From a halophilic archaeon (GTDB taxonomy: Archaea; Halobacteriota; Halobacteria; Halobacteriales; Haladaptataceae): a stretch of DNA of 64,000 bases. The stretch is taken from NCBI GenBank assembly GCA_003298465.1, contig QNGA01000009.1, forward strand, positions 1 through 64,000, read 5' to 3'. Positions 1 to 8,369 of the stretch are shown one piece after another. Position numbers and translations under genes: made by a program. The notes beneath the pieces were generated by a model that saw only the letters and a program-made list of their open reading frames with translations, was not told the DNA's origin and searched no databases. How positions within the stretch are numbered: position 1 is the stretch's first letter; each line of letters opens with the position of its first letter.

Positions 1-1
1 C

Positions 2-592
2 GACTATGACGCACTAGAGCCGTCTATAGATGCTCAAATCATGAAGCTCCATCACGATAAACACCATCAGGGATATGTCGAGGGAGCAAATGCGGCCCTC
101 CAGAAACTGATGAAGATGCGTGATAATCGGGATTTTGAGGATATTAAGCACATAAAGCGGGATCTCTCGTTTAATCTCTCAGGACATATTCTGCATTCAA
201 TTTTCTGGGAAGTGATGTCGCCGGACGGAGGCAGAACTCCTGATGGTGACCTTGCGAATGCGATACAACGAGATTTCGGCTCTATTTCTGCGTTCAAACG
301 AGAGTTCTCAGCAGCCGCGGAAAATGTTGAGGATTCTGGGTGGGGCATGCTCGTATACGACCATCTTGCTGACCAACTCCTCGTTACTCAAGCCGAAGAT
401 CACAACGACTTGGCTGTGCAGGCCTCAACCCCGCTTCTCGTGCTCGACGTGTGGGAACACGCCTACTATTTACAGTATCAAACCGAACGCGGCAAGTATG
501 TTGATGCGTTCTGGAATATCGTTGATTGGGATGAAGTTAGCGCGCGCTATACGGCTGTCAAACAGTGCGATATCCTCGAAGGGCTGTGCTGA
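2..592 (+). CDS. sod: Fe/Mn superoxide dismutase, 5' end outside window
   Basis: Dismutates superoxide to oxygen and hydrogen peroxide in the cytoplasm. The open frame reaches the window edge in phase, so the first residues are missing; the ATG at 41 is an internal Met, not the start. Visible metal-site motifs are the N-terminal LHHDKHHQGYV helix, the second-helix NLSGHILHSIFW, the GWGMLVYD segment, and the C-terminal DVWEHAYYLQYQ, which supplies the Asp and His ligands. Length and order fit the single-domain Fe/Mn family. The tail ends in a short CDILEGLC extension. Metal preference cannot be read from the sequence. Confidence 0.95.
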   Translation, partial: DYDALEPSIDAQIMKLHHDKHHQGYVEGANAALQKLMKMRDNRDFEDIKHIKRDLSFNLSGHILHSIFWEVMSPDGGRTPDGDLANAIQRDFGSISAFKREFSAAAENVEDSGWGMLVYDHLADQLLVTQAEDHNDLAVQASTPLLVLDVWEHAYYLQYQTERGKYVDAFWNIVDWDEVSARYTAVKQCDILEGLC

Positions 593-747
593 ATCACCAG
601 ATAGCGCCGGAATAGGTCACTAACTCAAAGGAGCGGAAGCGGGAGGCTTCCGTTGTCCATGACGAAAATCTTCCGCCTCCCCGAGCGTTGTGTTTCGATT
701 GCTCAAACAGTTACAGGTGAGAGACGTGAACCCGCCGCCACCGTCCG

Positions 748-897
748 GGCGGAGGATTCGCCGACTATGCCTACGTTTCCCTCCACTGGCTCTGGATGTA
801 CGGCGTTCTCAACGATGAAGTCGCCAAACTACTCGACGACGCCGCTGAGCATGCCGAAGCGAACGACCGGAAAACTATCCAGCCACGCGATCTCTAA
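748..897 (+). pseudogene. DUF1931/histone-fold-like C-terminal fragment fused to foreign sequence
   Basis: An open frame ends with DEVAKLLDDAAEHAEANDRK followed by TIQPRDL, resembling the C-terminal helix and loop of haloarchaeal DUF1931 (histone-fold) proteins. The preceding residues (GGFADYAYVSLHWLWMYGV) do not fit that family and may derive from a transposase. There is no start codon with a believable N-terminus. Read as a chimeric remnant just upstream of TBP. Confidence 0.4.
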
Positions 898-973
898 TCC
901 GGTCGGCCTAGGTGTCACTAATCTTTTGATCAACGCCCTGTCTTTAAGAGGCTCCTACAAGTATATTCACCTA

Positions 974-1534
974 ATGAATTCCATCTCCAAGTTTATTCAG
1001 GTAGAAAACGTTGTCGCATCAAGTAATATTGGACAAGAGCTTGATCTCGAATCACTCGCAGAAGATCTCGAATCAGTTGACTACGATCCTGACAACTTCC
1101 CTGGCCTCATCTATCGGATACAAGATCCGCAGGCCACAATACTCATTTTTCGCTCAGGCAAAGTCGTCTGTACAGGTGCAAAAAGTGTTGATAACGTTAA
1201 AGCTGCAATCAAGCACGTATTCGTGAAATTACGCGACCTAGGCATCTCTATCTCAACCTCAACAGACATTGTGGTTCAAAATATAGTTTCGAGTGCGGAC
1301 CTCAACGCCACACTTAACCTGAACACAATTGCGGTCGGGCTTGGTTTCGAAAATGTCGAGTATGAGCCCGAGCAGTTCCCTGGGATTGTTTATCGCCTTA
1401 CCGACTTAGATGTCGTCGTACTACTTTTCGGGAGTGGCAAACTCATCATCACCGGTGGAAATGAGCTCGAAGATGCTGATCAGGCACTTACGCTAATCAA
1501 GAACCGACTCACAGAACTCGGATTACTTGAATAG
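974..1534 (+). CDS. tbp: TATA-box binding protein (TBP)
   Basis: General transcription factor that bends TATA promoters and recruits TFB and RNA polymerase. The 186-residue protein has the two direct TBP repeats. Repeat 1 begins at VENVVASSNIG and contains DNFPGLIYRI and the SGKVVCTGAKS strand-loop. Repeat 2 begins at VQNIVSSADLN and contains EQFPGIVYRLTD and SGKLIITGG. An open frame extends upstream to 653, but homology starts at the ATG at 974, so that start is used. The gene ends in TAG. Haloarchaea carry several tbp paralogs; this sits among mobile-element debris and is probably an accessory copy. A TFB gene lies at 54.8-55.8 kb. Confidence 0.95.
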   Translation: MNSISKFIQVENVVASSNIGQELDLESLAEDLESVDYDPDNFPGLIYRIQDPQATILIFRSGKVVCTGAKSVDNVKAAIKHVFVKLRDLGISISTSTDIVVQNIVSSADLNATLNLNTIAVGLGFENVEYEPEQFPGIVYRLTDLDVVVLLFGSGKLIITGGNELEDADQALTLIKNRLTELGLLE

Positions 1535-1613
1535 CGACCCTGTTGATATCCTTTTACCCATAGAAATACTAATGAAATGTCCCATATTCCTATTCTTTAG
1601 ACAGTGAGAGAAT

Positions 1614-2128
1614 CCCGTCGTTTACGGCGGGCGTAAATCGCGTACGCTTCGTGACGCAACTGTCGTCAGTTGCATGGCTGAAACCCAAACGCTCAGTACA
1701 CGCCGTGACGTGCGTAATACCAAGGATTATGTCGGCTTCCGGCACTTGCACGGGAGTACGAGACGCGCTGAAACCACGTCCTGAATATTTCGGGGCGTCG
1801 GTTCCCATGGACCGGTTCTACAACCAGTTGCGGGGTTCGCGTCGTTCGTAAGCACGGGAAACCGACCCACTGGGCGGCTAAGTATGACCGAACCGCCTTT
1901 GACCGTGAGGTTGATGCCTTGGGTAAGAGACAACGGTTGAAAACCGTTGGCGATGACACGCTTGGCGATGAGAGCACCGGTGGCAGTGCCACAGGACACT
2001 TTCGGAAGAGCGGTGGCGTGAAACCCGCGCCTTTCACGCCGGAAGAGACGGTCCTGGAACCTGCTCGGCACCGGGCCGGATTTCCTCCTGTGTGGAAGTC
2101 CCGTCGTAAACGACGGGGGAGGATGTCA
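1614..2128 (+). mobile_element. Degenerate IS200/IS605 (IS1341-type) remnant
   Basis: The block is bounded by two related stem-loops, CCCGTCG-TTTA-CGGCGGG at 1614-1631 and CCCGTCG-TAAA-CGACGGG at 2100-2117. The right one runs into GGAGGATGTCA, a motif that recurs in other remnants of this window and is typical of haloarchaeal IS1341-type right ends. No intact ORF lies inside. Possibly the 3' portion of a tnpB element, including its overlapping RNA region. It ends nine bases before the dys stop codon. Confidence 0.5.
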
Positions 2129-2136
2129 CAACGAAC

Positions 2137-3105
2137 TCACTGGTTAAACGCGCTTGCTACCAAGAGGGGGAACACAAGTGTTGCTTCTGCCTCGACCTGT
2201 GTGTAATTCGTTTGCTTTTCTTTGATTTTTCCCCATGAGACAGCTTCGTTTGGTGGCGCACCCGACAGCGATCCATCACCCTCCATCCCCGTTGAAATGT
2301 AAATGACGTGATCTGCACCGCCCCGGAAGATATTTGTCATAATTGCATGGTGTTTTGGGACTCCCCCACCGACAGCAATGAGTCCGGTTGTATCCGCCAA
2401 GAGACCGTCTTCGATTAGGGAATCGTAGTCGTCCAAGATCTCGATTCCAACTTCTGAATCGTAGCCCTGGCGGTAGTAATAGAGGAAATTCCCGACTTCG
2501 GCATCTGTCAGGGCTGGGCAGTAGACTGGTACGTCATTGTCAGCCGCTTGCTTCAATACGGAATCTTCGTCGTCAAGCGTTTCTCCTAACTCACGTGCGA
2601 ACTCAGTCGGCGTCCGAACTTTCTCCTCTGCGAAGAAATCATCGAAGAAATCGTACAGATGTTCCTCCAACCACACGTATCGGTCAGAGGGGACGAAAAG
2701 ATTTCCAAGTCGGTTGATACCACGCTCCCGAAGTGCTGCTTCGTCTGCATCCCAGCCACCCATCTTGAACGGTTTCGCTGTCTTGATGACATCCTCAGTT
2801 AGCGATCCGGACGTTGTGATAAGCACGTCCACGTACTCCTCCCGAACAAGGTGTGCGACAGCCTCTCGAAGGCCCGATGAGATGATATTTGAGGTGAATG
2901 TAAGATAAATCGTGGCATTATCCTCCTGCATACGATTGGCGATGTCGACGGCTTCCGCGAGCTGTGTCGCCTGGAATCCTGTCGTCGCGTAGGAGTCGAG
3001 CATTTCGTGGAAGTCGAACTCGCCGCGAAAGTCGTAGCCACGAACGTCAGGCGTATCGAGATCTTCCTCACTCCCGGGGACGACGTGGTCATGAGAGTTG
3101 TCCAT
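2137..3105 (-). CDS. dys: Deoxyhypusine synthase
   Basis: Transfers the aminobutyl group of spermidine (or agmatine in archaeal variants) to a lysine of translation factor aIF5A, using NAD. The 322-residue protein has the family's core: TFTSNIISSGLREAVAHLV, ITTSGSLTEDVIK (NAD-site loop), GLIAVGGGVPKHH, YISTGMEGDGSLSGA, and the catalytic lysine near residue 293 in EAVSWGKIKEKQ. The ATG at 3105 (MDNSHDHVVPG) is chosen because the extra 21 upstream residues do not look like the family and would overlap the divergent promoter. It is divergent from hemD, with 92 bases between. Usually essential and single-copy in archaea, so its presence amid IS debris is notable. Confidence 0.95.
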   Translation of the reverse strand: MDNSHDHVVPGSEEDLDTPDVRGYDFRGEFDFHEMLDSYATTGFQATQLAEAVDIANRMQEDNATIYLTFTSNIISSGLREAVAHLVREEYVDVLITTSGSLTEDVIKTAKPFKMGGWDADEAALRERGINRLGNLFVPSDRYVWLEEHLYDFFDDFFAEEKVRTPTEFARELGETLDDEDSVLKQAADNDVPVYCPALTDAEVGNFLYYYRQGYDSEVGIEILDDYDSLIEDGLLADTTGLIAVGGGVPKHHAIMTNIFRGGADHVIYISTGMEGDGSLSGAPPNEAVSWGKIKEKQTNYTQVEAEATLVFPLLVASAFNQ

Positions 3106-3197
3106 ACAATTGGATTGCGTACGAGGGGTTTGAAGAACTCGAAACCGATCGTTCGATTCTCGGTACACCCAAGGCCATCAACGATGGAGTATCCACT

Positions 3198-3932
3198 ATG
3201 CCGAACCCGAAGGTGGCTGTCCTCCGTCCTGACGATACTCGTATTGACGAGGCTGTCCGCTATCTTCGATCACTGGATGTTACGCCAATCGCAGATCCGA
3301 TGCTGACCATCTGTCCGACGGGCCGAATTCCACAGCAGGCAGAGTATTGTATCTTCACGAGTAAGACCGGAGTCGAACTCGCTGTTAAGCACGGATGGCA
3401 TCCAAATGGGGAGACGGTGTGCGCTGTTGGTCGAGAGACTGCGGCCGCGCTACGAAGTTTGGGATACTCAGTTGAGATCGTACCCTCGACATTCACTTCC
3501 GAGGGACTCGTTGAAGAACTATCCACCAAAGTTGATGGGCAGACTGTTGAGATTGCTCGTAGTGCACACGGAAGTGAAGTGCTGATCCAGGGACTAGAAG
3601 ACGCTGGGGCAATTGTTCATGAAACGCCTCTCTATCGATTAGAGCGACCGAGTACCGCCGGGCAATCGGTCTCGAGTGCCGTGGCGGGTGAGCTAGATGG
3701 GATCCTCTTCACGTCTCCTAAAACGGTGGAGCACTTCCTCGATATCGCAGACGACTGTGACCAACTCTCGGTGCTACGACAGCAATTACCGGAGACAATT
3801 ATTGGTGCAATTGGGACACCAACAGAGCGTGCGCTGATTGCAAAGTCTATTAGTGTTGATGTCAAACCTACCTCAGTAGGCTTTGAACAGCTTGCAGACC
3901 GCGTTGTCCAGGAGATCAATGAGCGGAGTTAG
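3198..3932 (+). CDS. hemD: Uroporphyrinogen-III synthase
   Basis: Cyclises hydroxymethylbilane to uroporphyrinogen III, the precursor of siroheme, heme and cobamides. The 244-residue protein shows the bilobed family pattern: VAVLRPDD with EAVRYLRSLDVTPIADPML at the N-terminus, YCIFTSKTGVELAVKHGW, VCAVGRETAAALRSLGY, and the second-lobe GILFTSPKTVEHFLD and IIGAIGTPTERALIAKSI. The start is the ATG at 3198; the longer upstream frame would run through the start of dys. The family is poorly conserved, but motif order and length fit well. Ends in TAG. Confidence 0.88.
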   Translation: MPNPKVAVLRPDDTRIDEAVRYLRSLDVTPIADPMLTICPTGRIPQQAEYCIFTSKTGVELAVKHGWHPNGETVCAVGRETAAALRSLGYSVEIVPSTFTSEGLVEELSTKVDGQTVEIARSAHGSEVLIQGLEDAGAIVHETPLYRLERPSTAGQSVSSAVAGELDGILFTSPKTVEHFLDIADDCDQLSVLRQQLPETIIGAIGTPTERALIAKSISVDVKPTSVGFEQLADRVVQEINERS

Positions 3933-3984
3933 ATCATCTACCCCTCCAAACAACTTCTTTGCCCACTGAAACGCTATCCGTTTT

Positions 3985-4135
3985 TGACATCCTCCTCCGG
4001 CTTTAGCTGGAGGAATCCCAAGCGTTGAGATATTACGGTTTGCAGTCTCCCTGTTTTCTCGTCTGAAACGACCCGCTCTCGCGGTCGAACAGGAACACTC
4101 CGGGCTGTTTCATTTTTTCAGAAGGGGTCATTAGG
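3985..4135 (-). mobile_element. IS1341-type right-end remnant
   Basis: Read on the minus strand, a short stem (TCCTCC-AGCTAAAGC-CGGAGGA) runs into GGAGGATGTCA, the same terminal motif as at 2118-2128 in the opposite orientation. About 110 bases inside it carry no ORF. Interpreted as the solitary 3' end of a lost element. Confidence 0.5.
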
Positions 4136-4192
4136 TCGCAGTTTTCTCATCCCGAGATTTTATTTATTCGCGGTCTGAATCTACTCATATCC

Positions 4193-4441
4193 ATGGCATC
4201 TAATAGCATAGAATCTCCTCGGCTTTCCCCACTCACGCAAGACGCCCTTGATGCACTGACCGCGGCGATTCCAGAAAACGAGGGGTTCAGCTACGAGTGT
4301 GCCTATACGATCCTTGCCGAGGAAGAAGATCTCAGCCAATCGGCGGCTGAGGACACGATCGAACGTCTGCTACTGCGGGGCCATCTCTACGAGGTCGACG
4401 GCCAGCTCCGAGTCACTGAGTGGACTCAAGCGAACGAGTAG
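4193..4441 (+). CDS. Small acidic protein, winged-helix-like, unknown function
   Basis: 82 residues, acidic, with a predicted helix-helix-strand pattern (EGFSYECAYTILAEEEDLSQ, then AAEDTIERLLLRGHLYEVDG and QLRVTEW). The last part looks like the recognition helix and wing of a small winged-helix fold. No name recognised. An AT-rich TTTATTTATT lies about 30 bases upstream, consistent with a leaderless archaeal promoter. A decayed relative lies at 5080-5240, so this is a locally duplicated gene. Confidence 0.6.
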   Translation: MASNSIESPRLSPLTQDALDALTAAIPENEGFSYECAYTILAEEEDLSQSAAEDTIERLLLRGHLYEVDGQLRVTEWTQANE

Positions 4442-4452
4442 GACAGGAGAGT

Positions 4453-4716
4453 TTATCCGGCGACTACTTGTTCTTCAACGCTCTGTTCGACAACCCCACT
4501 GAATGCCACGTTTGGTTTGACCTCGGTGATCTCGACAGTGACCTGGTCACCGTGCTCAGTTTCAGGCACGATTATCACGTAGCCGCGTTCGACACGCGCG
4601 ATGCTGTCGCCTTGTTCGCCGATATCTTCGATTTCGACATCAATGTGGAATCCAGTAGCGAGATCGGTTCCGAGATTTCGTTCTGAAAGCGACTGTGGGG
4701 ATATCGAACTTGCTCT
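4453..4716 (-). pseudogene. 5'-truncated TRAM-domain protein
   Basis: The frame contains a complete TRAM domain (HIDVEIEDIGEQGDSIARVE, then GYVIIVPETEHGDQVTVEI and VKPNVAFSGVVE). TRAM is a small beta-barrel RNA-binding domain; haloarchaea use stand-alone TRAM proteins as cold-shock-like RNA chaperones. No in-frame ATG or GTG precedes the domain, and a TAA stop sits at 4717-4719, so the usual N-terminal region is missing. It could be expressed only from a non-standard start. Confidence 0.6.
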
Positions 4717-4738
4717 TTAACTACGGTCAGTACGGGAC

Positions 4739-4960
4739 TTAGTTGTCACGTTGGTTCTTTTCGAGTTCACGCGCTTGTTCGTCTATCTTCGAGAGTTCAC
4801 GCACGACGGTATCGTCCGACCCTCCATGTGCGACTCGGACAGAGAGGTCCAACGGCGATGGAATAAAGCGTCCCTCGTCTGCTTCCTCACTGGGTTTCTC
4901 ATCAGTACTCTCGTCCCATCGAAACAGAGTCTGAAACATCTCCCAGATACTGAGGCCCAT
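4739..4960 (-). CDS. Small acidic protein, unknown
   Basis: 73 residues beginning MGLSIWEMFQTLFRWDEST, with an amphipathic N-terminal segment, an acidic middle (EKPSEEADEGRF), and a charged C-terminal helix (VVRELSKIDEQARELEKNQR). Composition is typically haloarchaeal. No family recognised. It lies upstream of, and in the same direction as, the TRAM remnant. Confidence 0.55.
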   Translation of the reverse strand: MGLSIWEMFQTLFRWDESTDEKPSEEADEGRFIPSPLDLSVRVAHGGSDDTVVRELSKIDEQARELEKNQRDN

Positions 4961-5079
4961 GTTCCAGACTAAGATTTAGCGAATGTTAAGTCTTCCCTGG
5001 GATACGTAACTCAACGGACTAGATGACCAATACGCAGGTTAACGACCCACTCGATTCGTAGCGTCGTTACCGAAAGAAA

Positions 5080-5240
5080 ACCACTCGCTCAAGACACTCA
5101 TGGCGTATTTTCCGCAGCAGTTCCGCCAAACGAGAGTTTCAGCTACGACCCTGTTTATACGATCTTGGGAGCGAAGGGACAGACAAGGGAATGCATCGTC
5201 TCTACCTCGCTAGCCAAAGTTGGACGGAGTGGACACACTC
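5080..5240 (+). pseudogene. Decayed duplicate of the small gene at 4193
   Basis: Nucleotide similarity to 4220-4435 is visible by eye: GAGTTTCAGCTACGA and TATACGATCTTGG match GGGTTCAGCTACGA and TATACGATCCTTG, and AGCCAAAGTTGGACGGAGTGG matches the 3' part. Frames are broken and there is no start. The remaining sequence from 4961 to 5800 has no other gene I can support. Confidence 0.55.
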
Positions 5241-5286
5241 CCCGATATCACAAAGGATTTGATGGAGTAATTGGGTTGTGACGACT

Positions 5287-5318
5287 GTCGGGCTACCCTG
5301 ACTCAAGGACTACCCGAC
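5287..5318. repeat. GTCGGG...CCCGAC inverted repeat, copy 1
   Basis: GTCGGG at 5287-5292 pairs with CCCGAC at 5313-5318 across a 20-base loop. First of four such elements between 5.2 and 7.8 kb. Confidence 0.45.
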
Positions 5319-5562
5319 ATGCCTCAGGATAGCGCACCCATTTGGAACGTGCAACGCAATCCCACGTTCTATTATCCTGTCATAGTTGCCAAAGTTGGTT
5401 TCCTCCCGAACCAACTCTCCTCGAAAAAGTGAAGACGAATAGTGATTCATTCTCTTGCATCTCTCATCTCCTTGAGGAGCCTCACGACGAGATTTACATC
5501 GTCGCTATTGGAACCCTTTTCTTCGGAGGAAGGTTTTAGTTGATAAATGCTTAATGACTAGT

Positions 5563-5600
5563 GTCGGGTATTGCCTTTGACTATGGGGCTTACACCCGAC
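5563..5600. repeat. GTCGGG...CCCGAC inverted repeat, copy 2
   Basis: GTCGGG at 5563-5568 and CCCGAC at 5595-5600 with a 26-base loop. No gene overlaps it. Confidence 0.45.
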
Positions 5601-5776
5601 AGCCATCAACAATTGGCGATAGGGGCGTGGAGACTTCCCCTCCACGTTTCCTTTCTGTATCCAATACCGCGGTTAGCTAATATTTCACCAAGAATATTGG
5701 ATAGAATTGTATCCTCTTCCTTGGCATTATTTCCACCAATGGTAAAATTTAGCTTGTAGTAATCGAGTACTCAGTT

Positions 5777-5810
5777 GTCGGGAGATCGCCGCACCATTGG
5801 CATTCCCGAC
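5777..5810. repeat. GTCGGG...CCCGAC inverted repeat, copy 3
   Basis: GTCGGGA at 5777-5783 and TCCCGAC at 5804-5810. It lies directly upstream of the IS1341-type end remnant. Confidence 0.45.
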
Positions 5811-5825
5811 ATTTAACTGGATACA

Positions 5826-5895
5826 GGCGCTAAGCCCCCGTCCTCAACGAGCAACGCAGGGCGAAGCCCGAGTAGCGCAGTAGGGCGGGGATACA
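5826..5895 (+). mobile_element. IS1341-type tnpB 3'-end remnant
   Basis: The block CCCGTCCTCAACGAGC...GAGTAGCGCAGTAGGGCGGGG has the shape of the 3' end of tnpB plus element end, as seen at the intact 3' end at 7310-7360 (CCCTCAAGGAACGAGC...GAGTGAGTAGGG) and again at 14237. No coding potential remains. Confidence 0.5.
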
Positions 5896-5983
5896 GCGCC
5901 GTCATCATCCGTTCATACACTGTTCTGTTGCCAGTCCACAGGCCCACGTCTACCGAAATTATATACATGTAGCGTGCATTACG

Positions 5984-6103
5984 GTGAAACGGAAGACGAT
6001 TACTATTCGGGAGGACCAAGACGAATGGATTGAGGACCAACACCTCAACCTCTCGTCGTTCGTCCGAGAGCAGTTGGACGAACTTATCGAGGAGCGCCAG
6101 TAA
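5984..6103 (+). CDS. Small ribbon-helix-helix-like protein preceding tnpB
   Basis: A 39-residue protein from a GTG start: VKRKTITIREDQDEWIEDQ, then LNLSSFVREQLDELIEERQ. The pattern (short strand, then LSSFVREQLDEL helix) is that of a ribbon-helix-helix DNA-binding fold or VapB-type antitoxin. It ends four bases before the tnpB ATG, so the two are probably co-transcribed. A small RHH gene in this position often accompanies haloarchaeal IS1341-type elements. It could regulate TnpB or be a passenger. Confidence 0.7.
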   Translation: MKRKTITIREDQDEWIEDQHLNLSSFVREQLDELIEERQ

Positions 6104-6107
6104 CGCC

Positions 6108-7352
6108 ATGTACTATGCCTACAAATACCGCCTTGAACCGTCCGACGCCCACCGCGAGGCGTTGGACCGTCACCGAGACATTTGTAGGCAACTGTACAAT
6201 CACACACTCTACCGTCTCAACAAGTACCACGAGAACTACGGCGAACTCCCATCCATGACCACGCTACGGTCGGAGCTCCCTGACCTCAAGTAGTGGTGGG
6301 ACGGCCTCTCGGACGTGTACTCGAAGGTTCTCCAAACCGTCGTGGAACGGCTGTTCGACAACCTGAAAGGCCTCTCCAAACTCAAGGAGAACGGCTACGG
6401 CGTCGGCCAACTGAAGTGGAAGCCGCCACGGGAGTTCCGCAGTTTCACCTACAGTCAGTCTGGCTTCAAGCTCAACAAGAAGAGCGGTCAGACTGTGCTG
6501 TCACTCTCGAAACTCGCGGATATTCCGATACGGCTCCACCGCGCAATCCCCGACGACGCCACGGTTAAGCAGGTCACGCTCAAGAAAGAACCGACGGGCG
6601 AGTGGTTCGCCACATTCGGCGTCGAAATGGAGCGTGAGACGCCCGAACCGCCCGAGAACCCCCAGCAGTGCGTCGGAATCGACGTGGGCATCCTGAAATA
6701 CGCCCACGACACAGACGGGTACGCCGTCGAATCGGTTGACCTCTCGGACGAACGCGAGCGGTTGAAACGCGAACAACGAAAACTCTCGCGGAAGCAACAC
6801 GGGTCGAACAACTACGAGACCCAACGGCGGCGTGTGGCTGAGTGCCACGCTGACCTCCGACGCAAGCGCCGCGACTTCTTACACAAACTCTCGAACTACT
6901 ACGCTCGGGAGTACGACCTCGTAGCGGTCGAAGACCTGAACGTGAAGGGGATGATGGAATCACCGCCGAACAGCCGCACTACCGCGTCTGCCGCGTGGCG
7001 GACGTTCCTCTCGTTGCTCGAATACAAGTGCGAACGAGCAGGAACACACTTCGTGACGGTCGAACCAGCAGGGACGACCAAGGAGTGCGCGTCCTGCGGT
7101 GTCTCGACGGACAAACCGTTGTGGGTCCGCGAACATTCCTGTCCGTCGTGCGGGTTCACCGCCGACCGAGACTGGAACGCGGCGTGGAACATTCTTTCTC
7201 GCGGTGCGAACCAAGTAGGAGCGGGACGCTCCGAATCACCGCCTGTGGAGACTGCGCTCCCTACGGAAACCACTACGGTTCCTGCAAAGCGCGTCATCGA
7301 AGCAGGAAGCCCTCCCCTCAAGGAACGAGCCGCGTCAGCGGCGAGTGAGTAG
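6108..7352 (+). pseudogene. tnpB: TnpB (IS1341-type RNA-guided nuclease), interrupted by one amber codon
   Basis: Reading through the TAG at 6291-6293 (codon 62) gives a 414-residue TnpB. The N-terminal helix-turn region is MYYAYKYRLEPSDAHREAL. The RuvC-like acidic residues lie in CVGIDVGILKYAHD, LVAVEDLNVKGM and the final ADRDWNAAWNIL. A zinc finger (CASCG and CPSCG) lies between the last two. The frame is otherwise open with no indel. The break reads PDLK-stop-WWD; PDLKQWWD is expected, so CAG to TAG is the likely change. No tnpA is nearby. The 3' end of the gene and the bases just beyond should contain the guide (omega) RNA. Unless the amber codon is suppressed, the nuclease is dead. Confidence 0.9.
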
Positions 7353-7372
7353 GGTAGTTCACACTGTGTGCA

Positions 7373-7512
7373 GTTCGATGGAGCGTTGACTTGCCTGCTC
7401 TACGTTTCCTTCCGTGTGTCATGGTTCGTGGGGTTGGTTCCTCCCGAACCCTTCGCTGATGCACTCAGGGCGAAGAACAACAAGTCGCTAGTGTCCTTTT
7501 GAGGAACACATG
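7373..7512 (+). repeat. 140-bp direct repeat, copy 1
   Basis: It matches 7734-7873 without gaps, with about eleven base differences by eye. It contains no ORF on a recognisable pattern and ends at an ATG-like GAGGAACACATG. It starts right after the tnpB element. Confidence 0.75.
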
Positions 7513-7695
7513 TCGAATACAGAGCGACAAGAAATGATCTCGCCCCATTTCCCCTCCATGCCTTTCGTTTGTCTTTGGAGTTCATGTGACGGCAACGATC
7601 GAAACTCCGGACTCACACGTCTTTCTAACGGCATCCTCATTCCTTGAGTTGTCACCAAACAAAGTTTGATAATTGGTTAGTCCCATGATCCGGTT

Positions 7696-7716
7696 GTCGG
7701 GAGTAATGCCCCCGAC
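7696..7716. repeat. GTCGGG...CCCGAC inverted repeat, copy 4
   Basis: GTCGGG at 7696-7701 and CCCGAC at 7711-7716, the shortest loop of the four copies. Confidence 0.4.
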
Positions 7717-7733
7717 ACTGGTGCCGAGTATGT

Positions 7734-7873
7734 GTTCGATGGAGCGTGGACTTGCCTACTCCACGTTTCCTTCCGTGTGTCATGGTTCGTGGGGTTGGTT
7801 CCTCCCGAACCCTTCATTGATGCACTCAGGGCGAAGAGCCAGAAGTCGCTAGCGTACTTTTGAGGAACATATG
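7734..7873 (+). repeat. 140-bp direct repeat, copy 2
   Basis: Second copy, offset by exactly 361 bases from copy 1. It runs directly into a decayed SprT-like gene, so the repeat may be the conserved upstream region of that gene family or part of a lost mobile element. Confidence 0.75.
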
Positions 7874-7893
7874 GCGGACGTATAGGGACATAA

Positions 7894-8286
7894 GCGGCGG
7901 AGCATTTCTCTGAGCTGCCGGTCAAACGTATCGAGTGGAAAATCTCGAACCGCCGCCAATGCTCGACAGGAGCAACGAAATACGACCCTGAAAGCGGCAG
8001 GATAACGATCTTGCTCACGTGGGACGCATTCGAGCAACAGGGGTGGGAATAGTTCCGCTCCACCGTTCGCCACGAACTCATCCACGCATGGCAGTATCAC
8101 GAGTTCGGCAACGCCGACCACAGCAAGACGTTTACCTAGTGGACCGACGCGCTCGACACTACGTAGCACTGCGAGCAGTTCACAACACCGACGTGGTGGG
8201 TTATCTACGAGGACTGTGATGGGCGACTTGCGCGCTATCGGCGTTCGAAGGTGGTCAAGCAGCCCGAGAAGTACAGCCCTGCATAA
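7894..8286 (+). pseudogene. SprT-like zinc metallopeptidase, broken copy A
   Basis: One continuous frame aligns with residues 51-180 of the intact gene at 26111: AAEHFSELPVKRIEWKIS, STVRHELIHAWQYHEFG and RRSKVVKQPEKYS. The HELIH zinc motif is intact, but TAG codons interrupt the frame after GWE, after TFT and after DTT. No frameshift is needed. The C-terminal Zn-ribbon cysteines are partly lost and the frame ends in TAA. Confidence 0.8.
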
Positions 8287-8369
8287 CAGGCCGAGGCCCT
8301 CCAAACCAAGAGCCGGCCGAGTTCAAAATACTAGTACGACGGTTTATGGAATTCTCCAGCATCACACTT

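Noticed and set aside
4420..4686. 88-codon plus-strand frame following the gene at 4193
   Set aside because: It is the antisense of a clear TRAM domain on the minus strand.
5024..5062. Short frame beginning MTNTQVNDPLDS, like the start of TFB (MTNTQLN)
   Set aside because: It stops after 12 codons with no further TFB similarity; likely coincidence or a trace too short to call.
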